Shown here in pieces: positions 24,784 through 35,306 of a DNA stretch of 50,599 nt. The stretch is taken from NCBI RefSeq assembly GCF_018882405.1, contig NZ_JACVOO010000017.1, positions 1-50,599 of the forward strand. The letters are read 5' to 3'. A program made the translations under genes and the position numbers. This DNA comes from Polynucleobacter sp. 31A-FELB. GTDB taxonomy: Bacteria; Pseudomonadota; Gammaproteobacteria; Burkholderiales; Burkholderiaceae. The notes beneath the pieces are model-generated. The model was given only the letters and a program-made list of their open reading frames with translations, was not told the DNA's origin and did not search any database. Every line of letters begins with the position of its first letter. Positions within the stretch are counted from its first letter, which is position 1.

Positions 24784-24932
24784 ATTCGTGCTCCTGGATT
24801 AACCAAGTAAAACAGCTGATTTTAAAGGTTTTACCCCCTACTTTCCCCCTTTTTCCCCTGTTTTCAGCAAGCCAGGAACATCACCCATCGCGCTAAAACT
24901 ACAGAACAACTGGAAAAAGCTCAAAAATCACT

Positions 24933-24985
24933 ATTTATTTTTATAAAGATAGAATATTAACATTAATTGTGACCTTGATCACAAT
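24933..24985 (-). promoter_or_regulatory. Type I secretion operon promoter with perfect Crp-type palindrome
   Basis: ATTGTGA-CCTTGA-TCACAAT (24966-24985) is a perfect inverted repeat and matches the TGTGA-N6-TCACA consensus at 10 of 10 positions. On the minus strand a TATAAA -10-like element lies at 24945-24940, implying a start near 24933 and a 5' UTR of about 150 nt. The palindrome centre (24975.5) is 30.5 bp from the first base of the -10, exactly as in the S-layer promoter. Confidence 0.7.
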
Positions 24986-25042
24986 TTATCGACTAAGCCA
25001 TTGATATTAATCACTCATTTTTTGATGATCTTACCCCAATAC

Positions 25043-25056
25043 CCTCAATATTGAGG
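25043..25056. repeat. 14-bp perfect palindrome downstream of the rmd-like gene
   Basis: CCTCAATATTGAGG is a perfect palindrome 24 nt after the end of the rmd-like gene, in the 296-bp gap before the T1SS operon. There is no T-run after it on the minus strand, so it is not an evident terminator. It may be a protein-binding site or chance. Confidence 0.45.
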
Positions 25057-25079
25057 CATAAAAGGCCCCAAAATACCGA

Positions 25080-25934
25080 TCAAGCTGCGTTAGATCGATA
25101 CATCCACTCTAAGGTATCCTCTAATGGGCGCCAGCCAACCGCCTCAATACAGTCCTCCAACTTAGCAGAATCGCCAGAAAGATTAAAAATCTCATTGGCG
25201 CGGACAAACCGGGGGTTCACAGTAGCCACTAAAGAGTGGCCACTAATTTTTTCCAAAGCGCTAATCACTTGATGCAAGGAGTAACTTCGGCCCGAGGCAA
25301 CGTTATAGGTTTGGCCAGGCACTCCCTGCGCAAGTAGCTTTAAATAGACTTCGCAGACATCGCGTACATCGTTATATTCTCGCAAGACATCCAAGTTCCC
25401 AAGCTCAATATGAGTCACCTGAAGATTAAAGTGCTCAACAATTTTAGGAATAATGAAATGCTTGCCGTGCCCTACTCCCGTGTAATTAAAGGGGCGAATA
25501 ATGACAATGGGCAAACGATCTAAAAAAGGCTGGCTTAAGTATTCCATCGCCAATTTACTCATGGCGTAGTGACTCACCGGAGCGGGCATCTCGGCTTCTG
25601 AAGTGGGGCAATTCACATTATTGCCATAGACATTGGCAGAGCTTGCAAGAATAATTTTTTGTGGCGGCTTATCAAGTTGCGATAAGGCGTTAAGTAAATT
25701 TAAGCTTCCCAACAGATTGACTCCGTAGTAAGCAAGCTCCTCTTCGCCTGCTACATGACTTATCCCCGCTAAGTGCACCACATGGGTAGGAGCGATGCGT
25801 AGCACCTGCTCACGCACATTACCCAAATCTTGGAGGTCACCTTCAAGAGCATGCACCTCATAGTCAGCACCCTTGGCAGCATGAGACAGATGTATCCCCG
25901 TAAAGCCATCGGCCCCAGTAATCAGTAACCGCAT
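25080..25934 (-). CDS. rmd: GDP-4-keto-6-deoxy-D-mannose reductase-like SDR (GDP-rhamnose branch)
   Basis: 284 aa extended SDR. It has the Rossmann motif LLITGADGFTGIHLS (G-x-x-G-x-x-G), the catalytic pair in SHYAMSKLAMEY (Y-x-x-x-K), a Ser in LASSANVYG, and RPFNYTGVGH typical of the RMD/GDP-mannose-derived group. RMD enzymes reduce the Gmd product to GDP-D-rhamnose. The gene follows gmd with a 2-nt gap and ends the manC-fcl-gmd operon. A related nucleotide-sugar epimerase/reductase is the main alternative, so the exact reaction is inferred from context and motifs. Confidence 0.75.
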   Translation of the reverse strand: MRLLITGADGFTGIHLSHAAKGADYEVHALEGDLQDLGNVREQVLRIAPTHVVHLAGISHVAGEEELAYYGVNLLGSLNLLNALSQLDKPPQKIILASSANVYGNNVNCPTSEAEMPAPVSHYAMSKLAMEYLSQPFLDRLPIVIIRPFNYTGVGHGKHFIIPKIVEHFNLQVTHIELGNLDVLREYNDVRDVCEVYLKLLAQGVPGQTYNVASGRSYSLHQVISALEKISGHSLVATVNPRFVRANEIFNLSGDSAKLEDCIEAVGWRPLEDTLEWMYRSNAA

Positions 25935-25936
25935 TT

Positions 25937-26986
<1,050 letters not shown>

Positions 26987-27026
26987 CTACCCACCCTCAT
27001 CAATATAGTTATTTGAAAAACAATTT

Positions 27027-28007
27027 TTAAGTACGCACTTCCGACTTGCAATAGTCTGCATAGGTCTGTGTTAGTCCATCTAGCAGCTCTTTTTGAGGCA
27101 ACCAACCCAGCTCTCTGAGCCTTCCAGAATCCATCAGCTTCCTAGGTGAACCATCAGGCTTAGATGTATCAAACAAAATCGCGCCCTGGTAGCCCACTAC
27201 TTGAGCCATCAGCAGTGCGAGCTCTTTAATTGACAAGTCAGAGCCAAAGCCAACATTGATATGGCTTCGCATTGGCTCCGTTTGTGAGTCATAGATCTTC
27301 TTATCTAAATTCATTACAAAAATAGAAGCAGCTGCCATGTCATCAACATATAAAAATTCTCGGCGCGGAGTTCCAGTTCCCCAAATCAATACCTCTGGGG
27401 ATGCATTGACCTTAGCCTCATGCAGACGCCGCATTAATGCCGGAATGACGTGGCTATTTTCTGGATGATAGTTATCACCTGGACCGTATAAATTGGTAGG
27501 CATGACTGAACGGTAATCAATGCCATGGGTCTGGCCATATTGGCGGTTATAGCTTTCACACAATTTAATGCCCGCAATTTTGGCCATGCCATAGGGCTCA
27601 TTAGTGGACTCTAATTTGCCCTCCATGAGCGCTTCTTCAACCATGGGCTGAGTAGCCAAGCGAGGATAAATACAGCTAGAACCCAAAAATAAGATCTTTT
27701 TCGTTCCAGATAAAAATGCTTGGTGAATGACATTGCATTCGACCATTAAATTCTCATAAATAAATTCGGCAGGATAGGTATTGTTGGCATGAATCCCGCC
27801 AACCTTGGCTGCAGCCATATAAACCTGATCGGGACGTTCCTGTTTAAAGAACTCAGCAACTGCCTCTTGGCTGGTGAGATCGAGCTCTTTTCGACTACGC
27901 GTAATGATGTTGGTATGGCCCATTTGCTTTAAGTTACGCAAAATGGATGACCCAACCATGCCGTTGTGGCCTGCAACAAAAATCTTCGGATTTTGATTAT
28001 TTTGCAT
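27027..28007 (-). CDS. fcl: GDP-L-fucose synthase
   Basis: 326 aa. [17 protein letters not shown] (NADPH site), [16 protein letters not shown] (catalytic Ser), [17 protein letters not shown] (Tyr/Lys) and [20 protein letters not shown] are characteristic of the bifunctional 3,5-epimerase/4-reductase that makes GDP-L-fucose from the Gmd product. It sits between manC and gmd on the same strand; a 43-nt gap follows to gmd. The gap before it, on the manC side, contains an 8-bp inverted repeat (28024-28031 with 28050-28057), perhaps a minor attenuator. Confidence 0.96.
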   Translation of the reverse strand: MQNNQNPKIFVAGHNGMVGSSILRNLKQMGHTNIITRSRKELDLTSQEAVAEFFKQERPDQVYMAAAKVGGIHANNTYPAEFIYENLMVECNVIHQAFLSGTKKILFLGSSCIYPRLATQPMVEEALMEGKLESTNEPYGMAKIAGIKLCESYNRQYGQTHGIDYRSVMPTNLYGPGDNYHPENSHVIPALMRRLHEAKVNASPEVLIWGTGTPRREFLYVDDMAAASIFVMNLDKKIYDSQTEPMRSHINVGFGSDLSIKELALLMAQVVGYQGAILFDTSKPDGSPRKLMDSGRLRELGWLPQKELLDGLTQTYADYCKSEVRT

Positions 28008-28114
28008 GTGATTTAAATGAGCAAGGGATAAATTACGCCATCACGACCATTATCCCTCAATATGAGCCATTGCCTGCCCTCATTCCCGCAATAAGGAATC
28101 AGTCACGCTTTTTG

Positions 28115-29560
28115 CTAGGTACGGCCATATTCATCATCAAAACGCACAATATCGTCTTCGCCGGTATAAGAACCGCTTTGCACTTCGATCATGACCAGCA
28201 TCTCTGAATCAATATTTTCCAAGCGATGCTTATGGCCCGCGGGAATATAGGTTGATTCATTCGTCGAGAGAATCAGCGTCCGATCCCCGTTAGTGACTTT
28301 CGCTTTACCGCTCACAACAATCCAATGCTCACTGCGATGATGATGCATTTGTAAACTTAAACGGGCATTAGGCTTGACCTCAATGCGCTTGATTTTAAAG
28401 TTCACACCTTCTTGCAATATTGTGTAAGTACCCCAAGGACGAGAAACCGTACGATGTAGTTTGACGATTTGATGATCAGCCAACTTCAGTTGCGCCACTA
28501 CGCTTTTCACATCTTGCGAGCGATTGGCATCGACAACCAATAAAGCATCTGGAGTATCGATCACCATGACATCTTTTAATCCCACTGTAGCCACTAAACG
28601 ATCTTCGGACTGCACAAAGGTATTGGTTGAGTCAACGAACACACTTTCGCCTAGTGCCCGATTGCCATTAGCATCAGGCTTTGCTAGATCCCGAATCGCA
28701 GCCCAAGAGCCAATGTCGTTCCAGGCAAAATCGCCGTCAACCACCACCACCTTGTCTGAGCGCTCCATTAAGGCGTAGTCAATTGAGATATTTGGAACCG
28801 TCTCAAATGGAATATCTGGGATCTCTAGAGCCGTTGAGAGCGCGGCTTGCTGGTACATACCAGCCCAGCACATCTCTACATTAGAAGCGACTTTAGGAGC
28901 CCAGATTTTTAATTGCTCTAGCAGGGTGGAAGCGCGAAAACAAAACATCCCCGAATTCCACAAATAATTTCCATCGGCTAAATATTGCTTAGCAGTTTCG
29001 AGGTTGGGCTTCTCAACAAAGCGATTCACTTTTTTGCCATTGCCCATCGCTTGACCGCACTCAATGTATCCAAATCCAGTTTCTGGAGCGGATGGCTTAA
29101 TCCCAAAGGTCACCAAATAACCATCATTCGCTAATTGGGCGGCTTTATTGACTGCATTATTGAAATGCTCAAAGTCATCAATTAAGTGATCAGCAGGCAA
29201 TATCAGCAAAATGATGTCATGACCATATCGACTAATGGCTTGATGTGCTGACAAGGCGATAGCAGCTGCAGTATTACGCGCAAATGGTTCTAATAAAAAT
29301 AAGCTATTGATACCTGCTTTGAGCTCTACATCGCGAGAAAGAAAATAATAGGCTTGATTGGTTACCGTGAGGACTTGAGGATGATCATTTAGACGCAGGC
29401 AAGTAGATAGCTTGGCTGCCCTCAAATAGGTCTTTTCCAGCAGGCTTTGACCATCAGCCAATTTCATAAAAGGCTTCGGATGACCTTCACGGGAAACGGG
29501 CCATAAACGCGTTCCAGCGCCGCCAGACAAAATTACCGGTAATAAATCCAGTTTCATCAT
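28115..29560 (-). CDS. manC: Mannose-1-phosphate guanylyltransferase / mannose-6-phosphate isomerase
   Basis: 481 aa bifunctional type II enzyme. N-terminal nucleotidyltransferase domain with VILSGGAGTRLWPVSREGHP and RFVEKPNLETAKQYL; C-terminal cupin isomerase domain with RPWGTYTILQEG, LQMHHHRSEHWIVVSG and YIPAGHKHRLEN. It supplies GDP-mannose to Gmd. It heads the four-gene GDP-sugar operon. No phosphomannomutase is present in the window, so mannose-1-phosphate must be made elsewhere. Confidence 0.97.
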   Translation of the reverse strand: MMKLDLLPVILSGGAGTRLWPVSREGHPKPFMKLADGQSLLEKTYLRAAKLSTCLRLNDHPQVLTVTNQAYYFLSRDVELKAGINSLFLLEPFARNTAAAIALSAHQAISRYGHDIILLILPADHLIDDFEHFNNAVNKAAQLANDGYLVTFGIKPSAPETGFGYIECGQAMGNGKKVNRFVEKPNLETAKQYLADGNYLWNSGMFCFRASTLLEQLKIWAPKVASNVEMCWAGMYQQAALSTALEIPDIPFETVPNISIDYALMERSDKVVVVDGDFAWNDIGSWAAIRDLAKPDANGNRALGESVFVDSTNTFVQSEDRLVATVGLKDVMVIDTPDALLVVDANRSQDVKSVVAQLKLADHQIVKLHRTVSRPWGTYTILQEGVNFKIKRIEVKPNARLSLQMHHHRSEHWIVVSGKAKVTNGDRTLILSTNESTYIPAGHKHRLENIDSEMLVMIEVQSGSYTGEDDIVRFDDEYGRT

Positions 29561-29629
29561 TTGATTATTGAGTATGGCAAATCAGATATTGAGGCATTAA
29601 GCTATAAAACACCGTAAATTGCTCCCATC

Positions 29630-29642
29630 TATAATGCCAATA
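29630..29642 (+). promoter_or_regulatory. Candidate -10 giving a leaderless transcript of the GT4 gene
   Basis: A perfect TATAAT lies at 29630-29635, and the ATG of the downstream glycosyltransferase starts at 29642, about where transcription would begin. No Shine-Dalgarno precedes the ATG, consistent with leaderless translation. No good -35 is present at 17-bp spacing, so the promoter call is weak. Confidence 0.35.
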
Positions 29643-30856
29643 TGTCAGTTCCGGCCATTATTCGCAATCTCAAAAGGCATTTCAAGCAATTTGCAGTGAG
29701 ATTGTTTTTCCTGCTAACTCCTAGAATTATCCCACAGCTAAAGCAGCGGCAAATGGGGATTAACTTAATTGGGTACTACCAGGGTGATTTAGGCTTGGGA
29801 GAGGCTCTGCGCTACATTGCGCGCGCAATTGACAAGGCATCCATCCCATTTATTGTGCGTAGATTTAGTGCGCCTCTATTGAGCAGTCAAAACAATAAAA
29901 CCTTAGACCCCTATTTATCGGACTATTGTCAATATCCAATCAACTGCATCACCGTCAATCCCGACTTACTATATCGCCTACCGGCTTGGGTCGGTTTAGC
30001 GGAATGGGCAAATCGCTATAACATTGCTTACTGGTTTTGGGAGCTGAAAAATTTTCCGCAGGAGTGGCGCTACGCCCTATCCTTAATTGATGAGATTTGG
30101 GTCAACACGGAGTTTATTGCCTCCTCGATGCGCCAAGCGCATAAAAGAGTTGTCAAAATTCCATTTGCAGTTGAATTTGAAAAACCAGACGCGCAATTTA
30201 CACGCCAATACTTTGGATTACCAGAAACAGGATTTCTGTTTTTAAGTAGCTTTGACTTCAACTCATCTGTGGCACGCAAAAACCCTCAGGCAACAATTGA
30301 TGCTTTTTTGCTAGCATTCCCGCCTGAAGAAAAAAATGTTTTTCTAATCATTAAATCCATTAACAAACATTTGCACCCCGATACCTTTGCCAAGCTAGAG
30401 CAACGGGCAAAAAAGGACAGTCGTATTATTTTTATGGATCAACAGCTCAGCACAGCGCAAATGCGGGGGCTACTCAATTGCGTTGATAGTTATATTTCAC
30501 TTCACCGCTCGGAGGGCTTGGGGCTTGGCATGGCTGAGTCCATGTACTTAGGTAAACCCGTTGTAGGCACTGCATACTCAGGTAACTTGGAGTTTATGAA
30601 TCCAAGCAACTCTTGTTTAATTTCCTATGATGAGATTGCTGTAGATCCTGCAGACTATCACTACTCTAAAAATCAGGTATGGGCTAATGCGCACGTTCCT
30701 GCTGCTGCTGCTGCATTACAAAAAATTGTGCATGATGTTCCATTTAGAAATATGCTGGGCATGAATGCACAACTCTATATGCGAGAACACCATTCTTTTG
30801 CAGTGATGGGCAAAGCGATTTCTGAGCGACTAGATCAGCTACACAAGCTGTACTAA
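29642..30856 (+). CDS. GT4-family glycosyltransferase
   Basis: 404 aa. An N-terminal segment is followed by INLIGYYQGDLGLGEALRYI, a glycine-rich acceptor-side motif; IAYWFWELKNFPQEW and IDEIWVNTEFIASSM are typical of a GT4 subgroup often annotated as glycosyltransferase in O-antigen clusters. The donor half shows SSFDFNSSVARKNPQATIDA, and HRSEGLGLGMAESMYLGKPVV holds the E-x7-E motif. It is the only plus-strand gene between 15 and 43 kb, divergent from manC and convergent with a GT2 gene. Donor and acceptor cannot be predicted. Confidence 0.88.
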   Translation: MSVPAIIRNLKRHFKQFAVRLFFLLTPRIIPQLKQRQMGINLIGYYQGDLGLGEALRYIARAIDKASIPFIVRRFSAPLLSSQNNKTLDPYLSDYCQYPINCITVNPDLLYRLPAWVGLAEWANRYNIAYWFWELKNFPQEWRYALSLIDEIWVNTEFIASSMRQAHKRVVKIPFAVEFEKPDAQFTRQYFGLPETGFLFLSSFDFNSSVARKNPQATIDAFLLAFPPEEKNVFLIIKSINKHLHPDTFAKLEQRAKKDSRIIFMDQQLSTAQMRGLLNCVDSYISLHRSEGLGLGMAESMYLGKPVVGTAYSGNLEFMNPSNSCLISYDEIAVDPADYHYSKNQVWANAHVPAAAAALQKIVHDVPFRNMLGMNAQLYMREHHSFAVMGKAISERLDQLHKLY

Positions 30857-30859
30857 CTC

Positions 30860-31831
30860 TTATACCCTCTTAAAAATAGTAGCCAAGAGCAGGCTTAGCG
30901 TGCCGCGATAAGTTTGTCGATATACGCCGCATACCTCAATTAATCGGATACGGTCTTTTAGACTAGCGTTTCTAATTTTTTCAAATAAACGCAAAATTTC
31001 CTGATTATTTTTGCTTAATAAGGAAACAGCGCTTTCTAGTGCGGCGGTATTTTTGGTATTCCAATTCCGAAAGCGCCCACCCAACAACATCATGATGGGT
31101 TTTACAACTGAGAATATGGAATGGGAACCACCCACTTGGGCTTCCTCATGCTGGCGATATAGCAAGTGGGGAGTTGGGTCGTAGACAATTAAACCATCAG
31201 CCCCAGATATCAATTGATATATCCACCAATCATGCAAGGGAACATCTACCGAACCGACTTTTTCGATCAAGCGTTTAGCTGCCAAGTTAAATAACATCGT
31301 ATTCCCCCCGGCAATACTTTGCACCAGGGCATTACGAAAGCTGGGAGGGAAAACGAATAAAGGAGACATGCCACAGGGCTCTAAAATTTTGTTGACATAT
31401 TGCGTACGACCGCAATACAAAAACACCTCGCTTGGAGAGTCCTGCAAAGCGGCTGTAGCCGCTTGTAATGCGCTGCTTAATTTGTCAGCCAACCAGACAT
31501 CATCTTGGTCACAGAATGCATAGTAGTCCGCCTCAATATTAGGATCGCAAGCTAGTGACAAAAAGTTACGGCAGAATCCTTGCTGCGGCCCCTTACGAAT
31601 ATGCAACCTACCAACCGGCCAGCGTGATTGAAAATCATGCAAGATCTCTATAGTGCGATCACTAGAGCCATCATCACTTGCATATACCACCCAATCAGGA
31701 TGATCTTGCGTTTCAATGGATGCAAGCTGATCAGTCAAATACTTTTCACCGTGATAAGTGCACAGCAGGATTGCTACCACCACAGAGGAATGGGGTGTTT
31801 GAATGGAAGGTGTTGGTGTAAAAGTGCTCAT
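30860..31831 (-). CDS. GT2-family glycosyltransferase (rhamnosyltransferase-like)
   Basis: 323 aa from the ATG at 31831 (a TTG lies one codon upstream). VVVAILLCTYHGEKYLTDQL, YASDDGSSDRTIEIL and AFCDQDDVWLADKL form the GT-A nucleotide and metal site (DDG and D-Q-D-D). The C-terminal part has a W-W-I-Y region (HDWWIYQLISGADG) common in rhamnosyl- and related transferases. It is the last gene of the eight-gene minus-strand polysaccharide operon, 10 nt after the WbpM-like gene, and ends 3 nt from the convergent GT4 gene. Confidence 0.9.
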   Translation of the reverse strand: MSTFTPTPSIQTPHSSVVVAILLCTYHGEKYLTDQLASIETQDHPDWVVYASDDGSSDRTIEILHDFQSRWPVGRLHIRKGPQQGFCRNFLSLACDPNIEADYYAFCDQDDVWLADKLSSALQAATAALQDSPSEVFLYCGRTQYVNKILEPCGMSPLFVFPPSFRNALVQSIAGGNTMLFNLAAKRLIEKVGSVDVPLHDWWIYQLISGADGLIVYDPTPHLLYRQHEEAQVGGSHSIFSVVKPIMMLLGGRFRNWNTKNTAALESAVSLLSKNNQEILRLFEKIRNASLKDRIRLIEVCGVYRQTYRGTLSLLLATIFKRV

Positions 31832-31841
31832 CAATTCGATT

Positions 31842-33782
31842 TCACTCTAAATCAGTGATATGAGAATCAGGCACATAACCACTCACTGAAGCTAAAAGAA
31901 TGGACTGTATTCCATGCAAGTCTCGTGCTTGGCAATAGCCTTTTAAAGCATCAAGTCGAGAAGTAAATTCTGATAAAGGAATAAACTCCTCATGCGCTTT
32001 CATAATCCGTTTATTCTGCGTTTGCTCTGGGTTATCGGCAATTAATAATTCTTCATATAGTTTTTCGCCAGGACGCAATCCAGTAATGGCAATTTCAATA
32101 TCCCCATCCGGATTACCAACATCGCATACCGTTAAGCCCGATAACTCAATAATGCGTCGGGCAAGGTCCATGATCTTGACTGGATCACCCATATCTAACA
32201 AGAACACGTCACCACCAGTAGCCATGGCAGATGCCTGAATTACCAATTGAGCAGCCTCAGGAATGGTCATAAAGTAGCGCGTGACTTCAGCATGCGTTAA
32301 GGTCACGGGACCACCCTGCGCTACTTGCTGTTTAAACAGGGGCACCACTGAGCCCGATGAATCCAATACATTCCCGAATCGCACCATAGAGAAAATCGTG
32401 TTGCGTCCTGCTTGAGGATGAGTTTTTTGCTCTTGAGCCAAGCCCTGCAAAACTAATTCGGCCAAGCGTTTGCTTGCGCCCATCACGTTGGTGGGTCGCA
32501 CTGCCTTATCGGTACTAATCAAGGTAAAACTACTCACCCCCTGCTCAAGCGCCACGGATGCAGTGGTCAAAGTACCAAAAACGTTATTCAGAATCCCTTC
32601 GACTGGATTCGCCTCTACTAATGGGACGTGTTTATACGCAGCAGCATGGTATGCGGTATGAGGTTTTTCGGCAGAAAAGAGTTCTCTTAAATGAGATTCA
32701 TCACGCACCGAACCCAGGATAGGCAATAGCTCTACCGATAAAGAACGGTGCTCAATTAATTGTTTTAACTCTTGGTTAACTTGGTATAGATTGAATTCAC
32801 TTTGCTCAAACAAAATTAACTTGCGAGGCTTCTCCAAAACAATTTGCCTGCACAGCTCACTTCCGATAGAGCCGCCAGCCCCCGTCACCAAGACAACTTT
32901 TTCGGTAATATTTTTTTTCAACAAATCAGCATTGGGCTCAACTGGATCACGCCCCAATAAATCCTCAATATCAAGTTCATGAATATCAGAAATCGCAATT
33001 TTTCCCTTGGCCATATCTATCATGCTTGGCAAGGTTTTTACTCGGAGTTTTTGAGTTTGAACAAATGCAATAATTTCATTTCGACGACGACGACTAATGG
33101 ATGGCAACGCCAAAAGAACATCGGTGATCTTGAGTTTAGAAATCAGCTTTGGCAATTTTTCAGCAGAGTAAATACGATAGCCATTTAATACATTGCCATC
33201 TAAAGCAGGATCATCTTCTAAAAATCCCAAGATATTCATTTGATGACTCTGTCTTAAAGCACCAACCAACTGACGACCTGTAGAGCCTGCACCATATATG
33301 AGAACCCGAGGCAAGTGCTGACGCTTTAATTTAGAACGATAGGCACCGCCCAACCAAAATGCCGCCAGGAGACGAGAGCCACCAATAAAAAGCAGTAGCA
33401 AGATTGGCTGAATCAACCCCACCGTACGCGGAACACCAGGCAAACCGATGACTGTGATTAGAAAGCCATACAACAAGCTATAAATACCCACTGCACGAAC
33501 TAGCGCGACTAATACTGGCAAGCCCGAAAAACGAAAGATGGTTCTATAAAGTCCAGAAATAATAAATATCGGCAATGAAAATAATAGGGCCGGCCAAAAT
33601 GCGGAAAAAATTTGCCATTCCGTATTCAATGGATTAATCCATTGACCAAGGCGTAAATAGAATGCAAGCCAGACTGTCAATCCAATCAAAGCCACATCCA
33701 ACAAAAGCGCAATCATTCTTTTGAGGAGCCGAGGCATCGCCAAAAGAAACTGCGTTGTTTTATTAGAAGAGGGAATAATCAT
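31842..33782 (-). CDS. Membrane-anchored UDP-sugar 4,6-dehydratase (WbpM/CapD/FlaA1 type)
   Basis: 646 aa. Four N-terminal membrane segments (about 15-130) are followed by a first Rossmann-like domain (LIYGAGSTGRQLVGAL) and the catalytic SDR domain (about 290-590): VLVTGAGGSIGSELCRQI, STDKAVRPTNVMGASKR and MVRFGNVLDSSGSVVPLF. As in WbpM, the usual catalytic Tyr is Met (M-x-x-x-K, residues M-G-A-S-K). WbpM enzymes convert UDP-GlcNAc to UDP-4-keto-6-deoxy-GlcNAc. The reductase and initiating transferase just upstream suggest the product is used for a QuiNAc-type first sugar. Confidence 0.93.
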   Translation of the reverse strand: MIIPSSNKTTQFLLAMPRLLKRMIALLLDVALIGLTVWLAFYLRLGQWINPLNTEWQIFSAFWPALLFSLPIFIISGLYRTIFRFSGLPVLVALVRAVGIYSLLYGFLITVIGLPGVPRTVGLIQPILLLLFIGGSRLLAAFWLGGAYRSKLKRQHLPRVLIYGAGSTGRQLVGALRQSHQMNILGFLEDDPALDGNVLNGYRIYSAEKLPKLISKLKITDVLLALPSISRRRRNEIIAFVQTQKLRVKTLPSMIDMAKGKIAISDIHELDIEDLLGRDPVEPNADLLKKNITEKVVLVTGAGGSIGSELCRQIVLEKPRKLILFEQSEFNLYQVNQELKQLIEHRSLSVELLPILGSVRDESHLRELFSAEKPHTAYHAAAYKHVPLVEANPVEGILNNVFGTLTTASVALEQGVSSFTLISTDKAVRPTNVMGASKRLAELVLQGLAQEQKTHPQAGRNTIFSMVRFGNVLDSSGSVVPLFKQQVAQGGPVTLTHAEVTRYFMTIPEAAQLVIQASAMATGGDVFLLDMGDPVKIMDLARRIIELSGLTVCDVGNPDGDIEIAITGLRPGEKLYEELLIADNPEQTQNKRIMKAHEEFIPLSEFTSRLDALKGYCQARDLHGIQSILLASVSGYVPDSHITDLE

Positions 33783-33798
33783 GAATATATATAGCCAC

Positions 33799-34359
33799 TT
33801 AGTGGGAGACGCCTTTTGCTTTTGCTACCTGAACCGCAGTTAACCAAATGATCTTCATATCAAAAAGGAAATTGCGATGCCTCAAATAGTCATAATCAAA
33901 TTTTACCTTTTCATTAATGCTGAGTTCATCCCTGCCGTTAAGTTGCGCCCATCCCGTCAGACCTGGAGATAGTCGATCTACCCCTGCTTGTGTCCGTAAT
34001 GCGATTAAATCAGCTTGATTAAACAAGGCAGGACGGGGGCCCACAAAACTCATATCCCCCACCAATATATTCCAAAGCTGAGGCAATTCATCCAAACTGG
34101 ACTTTCTTAAAAAGCCCCCAACTGGAGTTAACTGAGACGAAGGATCTGCTAGCAAGTGTGTAGCTACTGCAGGAGTATCTATCTTCATTGTGCGAAGTTT
34201 AGCCATCCGAAACACGACATTATTTTTACCCACCCTGTCAGACCAATAAATTGCCGGCCCCGGAGAACTCAATTTAACCACCAGCATTAAGAACAATAAA
34301 ATGGGTAATAGGAGGATGCTCAAGATTAGAGCAAGTGAAAAATCAAATAAGCGTTTCAT
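33799..34359 (-). CDS. Initiating sugar-1-phosphate transferase (monotopic phosphoglycosyl transferase)
   Basis: 186 aa, the short form consisting of only the catalytic core. One N-terminal membrane hairpin (LFDFSLALILSILLLPILLF) is followed by GPAIYWSDRVGKNN, FRMAKLRTMKID, LRKSSLDELPQLWNIL and FVGPRPALFNQADL, the bacterial sugar transferase motifs including the D-E pair. It moves a phosphosugar onto undecaprenyl phosphate and so starts the repeat unit. It overlaps the reductase gene by 4 nt (ATGA). Confidence 0.95.
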   Translation of the reverse strand: MKRLFDFSLALILSILLLPILLFLMLVVKLSSPGPAIYWSDRVGKNNVVFRMAKLRTMKIDTPAVATHLLADPSSQLTPVGGFLRKSSLDELPQLWNILVGDMSFVGPRPALFNQADLIALRTQAGVDRLSPGLTGWAQLNGRDELSINEKVKFDYDYLRHRNFLFDMKIIWLTAVQVAKAKGVSH

Positions 34360-35306
34360 TTACGTAAATACCACTTAACAGTGAAAGCGAGACCCTGTTC
34401 AAGGGTGAATGGCGGTGACCAACCTAACAAACTCTTGGTTTTCGAAATATCGACCTGCAAACTATCACATAAACGCTGGGCAATTGATCGTTTTCCTATC
34501 AAGCTAGCAGCAAGCTTTAGCAGGGCACTAGGAATGGGAATAAGCACAGTGCGAACATGCATGGCTGCTGCCAATTTACGAATCAGACTTGCTACCGAAA
34601 TATCCTCATCATCTGACACTAAAAATACTTGGTTTTTAGCATCAGGGTGACTGACGGATACCAGAATTAAATCAATTAAATTGCCTAAGAAAACCATGCT
34701 GCGCAGATTATGAATACCACCTAGTGGTAAAGGCATCCCAGAGCGAACCCATTTCATCATGCTGGCAAAATTGGCTTTCACTCTTGGACCATAAATCAGT
34801 GGTGGGCGAATAATCACCACCTCCATGCCCGTTAATCTGGCAAGCGCTAAGAGCTGCTCTTCCGCCTGCATTTTAGATACTCCATAGGGATCACTTGGCG
34901 CAGGATAATCGGCAGGTGTAAAAGGCACTCCTATAGCAGTGGACTCGCCATTCACTTTAATAGAACTCATATAAATAAACCGTTTGATGCCTAGCGTTAC
35001 CGCCTGCTTGGCCAAAGCCAGTGTGGCATCAACATTCATGGCCTGATACTGAACTAGAGGATTTTCGGTCGCATCTTTCATGACATGGACCCGCGCGGCT
35101 AAATGGATGACAACATCCACCCCTTTCAACGCATCACACACATTAGCTTGATGGCTGAAATCTGACACAACGAAATTGTGAACAGACTCAGCAAAGACTG
35201 CAGGCTTTCTGGTGCAGGCTGTTACTTGGTAACCCATTGCGGCAGACTGTTCAACCAATGCCCGACCAACAAAACCATTAGCGCCAGTGATTAATAGACT
35301 TTTCAT
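34356..35306 (-). CDS. NAD(P)-dependent SDR, likely UDP-4-keto-6-deoxy-GlcNAc reductase (WbpV/WreQ-like)
   Basis: 316 aa from the ATG at 35306, which overlaps the upstream GT2 stop by 4 nt; a longer upstream reading overlaps that gene out of frame and is rejected. LLITGANGFVGRALVEQ is the cofactor loop, YMSSIKVNGEST the Ser motif, DPYGVSKMQAEEQL the Y-x-x-x-K pair, and VVIIRPPLIYGPRVKANF the family strand. Its place beside a WbpM-like dehydratase and an initiating transferase matches gene sets that make UDP-D-QuiNAc and load it onto the lipid carrier. A C4-epimerase is the alternative. Confidence 0.85.
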   Translation of the reverse strand: MKSLLITGANGFVGRALVEQSAAMGYQVTACTRKPAVFAESVHNFVVSDFSHQANVCDALKGVDVVIHLAARVHVMKDATENPLVQYQAMNVDATLALAKQAVTLGIKRFIYMSSIKVNGESTAIGVPFTPADYPAPSDPYGVSKMQAEEQLLALARLTGMEVVIIRPPLIYGPRVKANFASMMKWVRSGMPLPLGGIHNLRSMVFLGNLIDLILVSVSHPDAKNQVFLVSDDEDISVASLIRKLAAAMHVRTVLIPIPSALLKLAASLIGKRSIAQRLCDSLQVDISKTKSLLGWSPPFTLEQGLAFTVKWYLRK

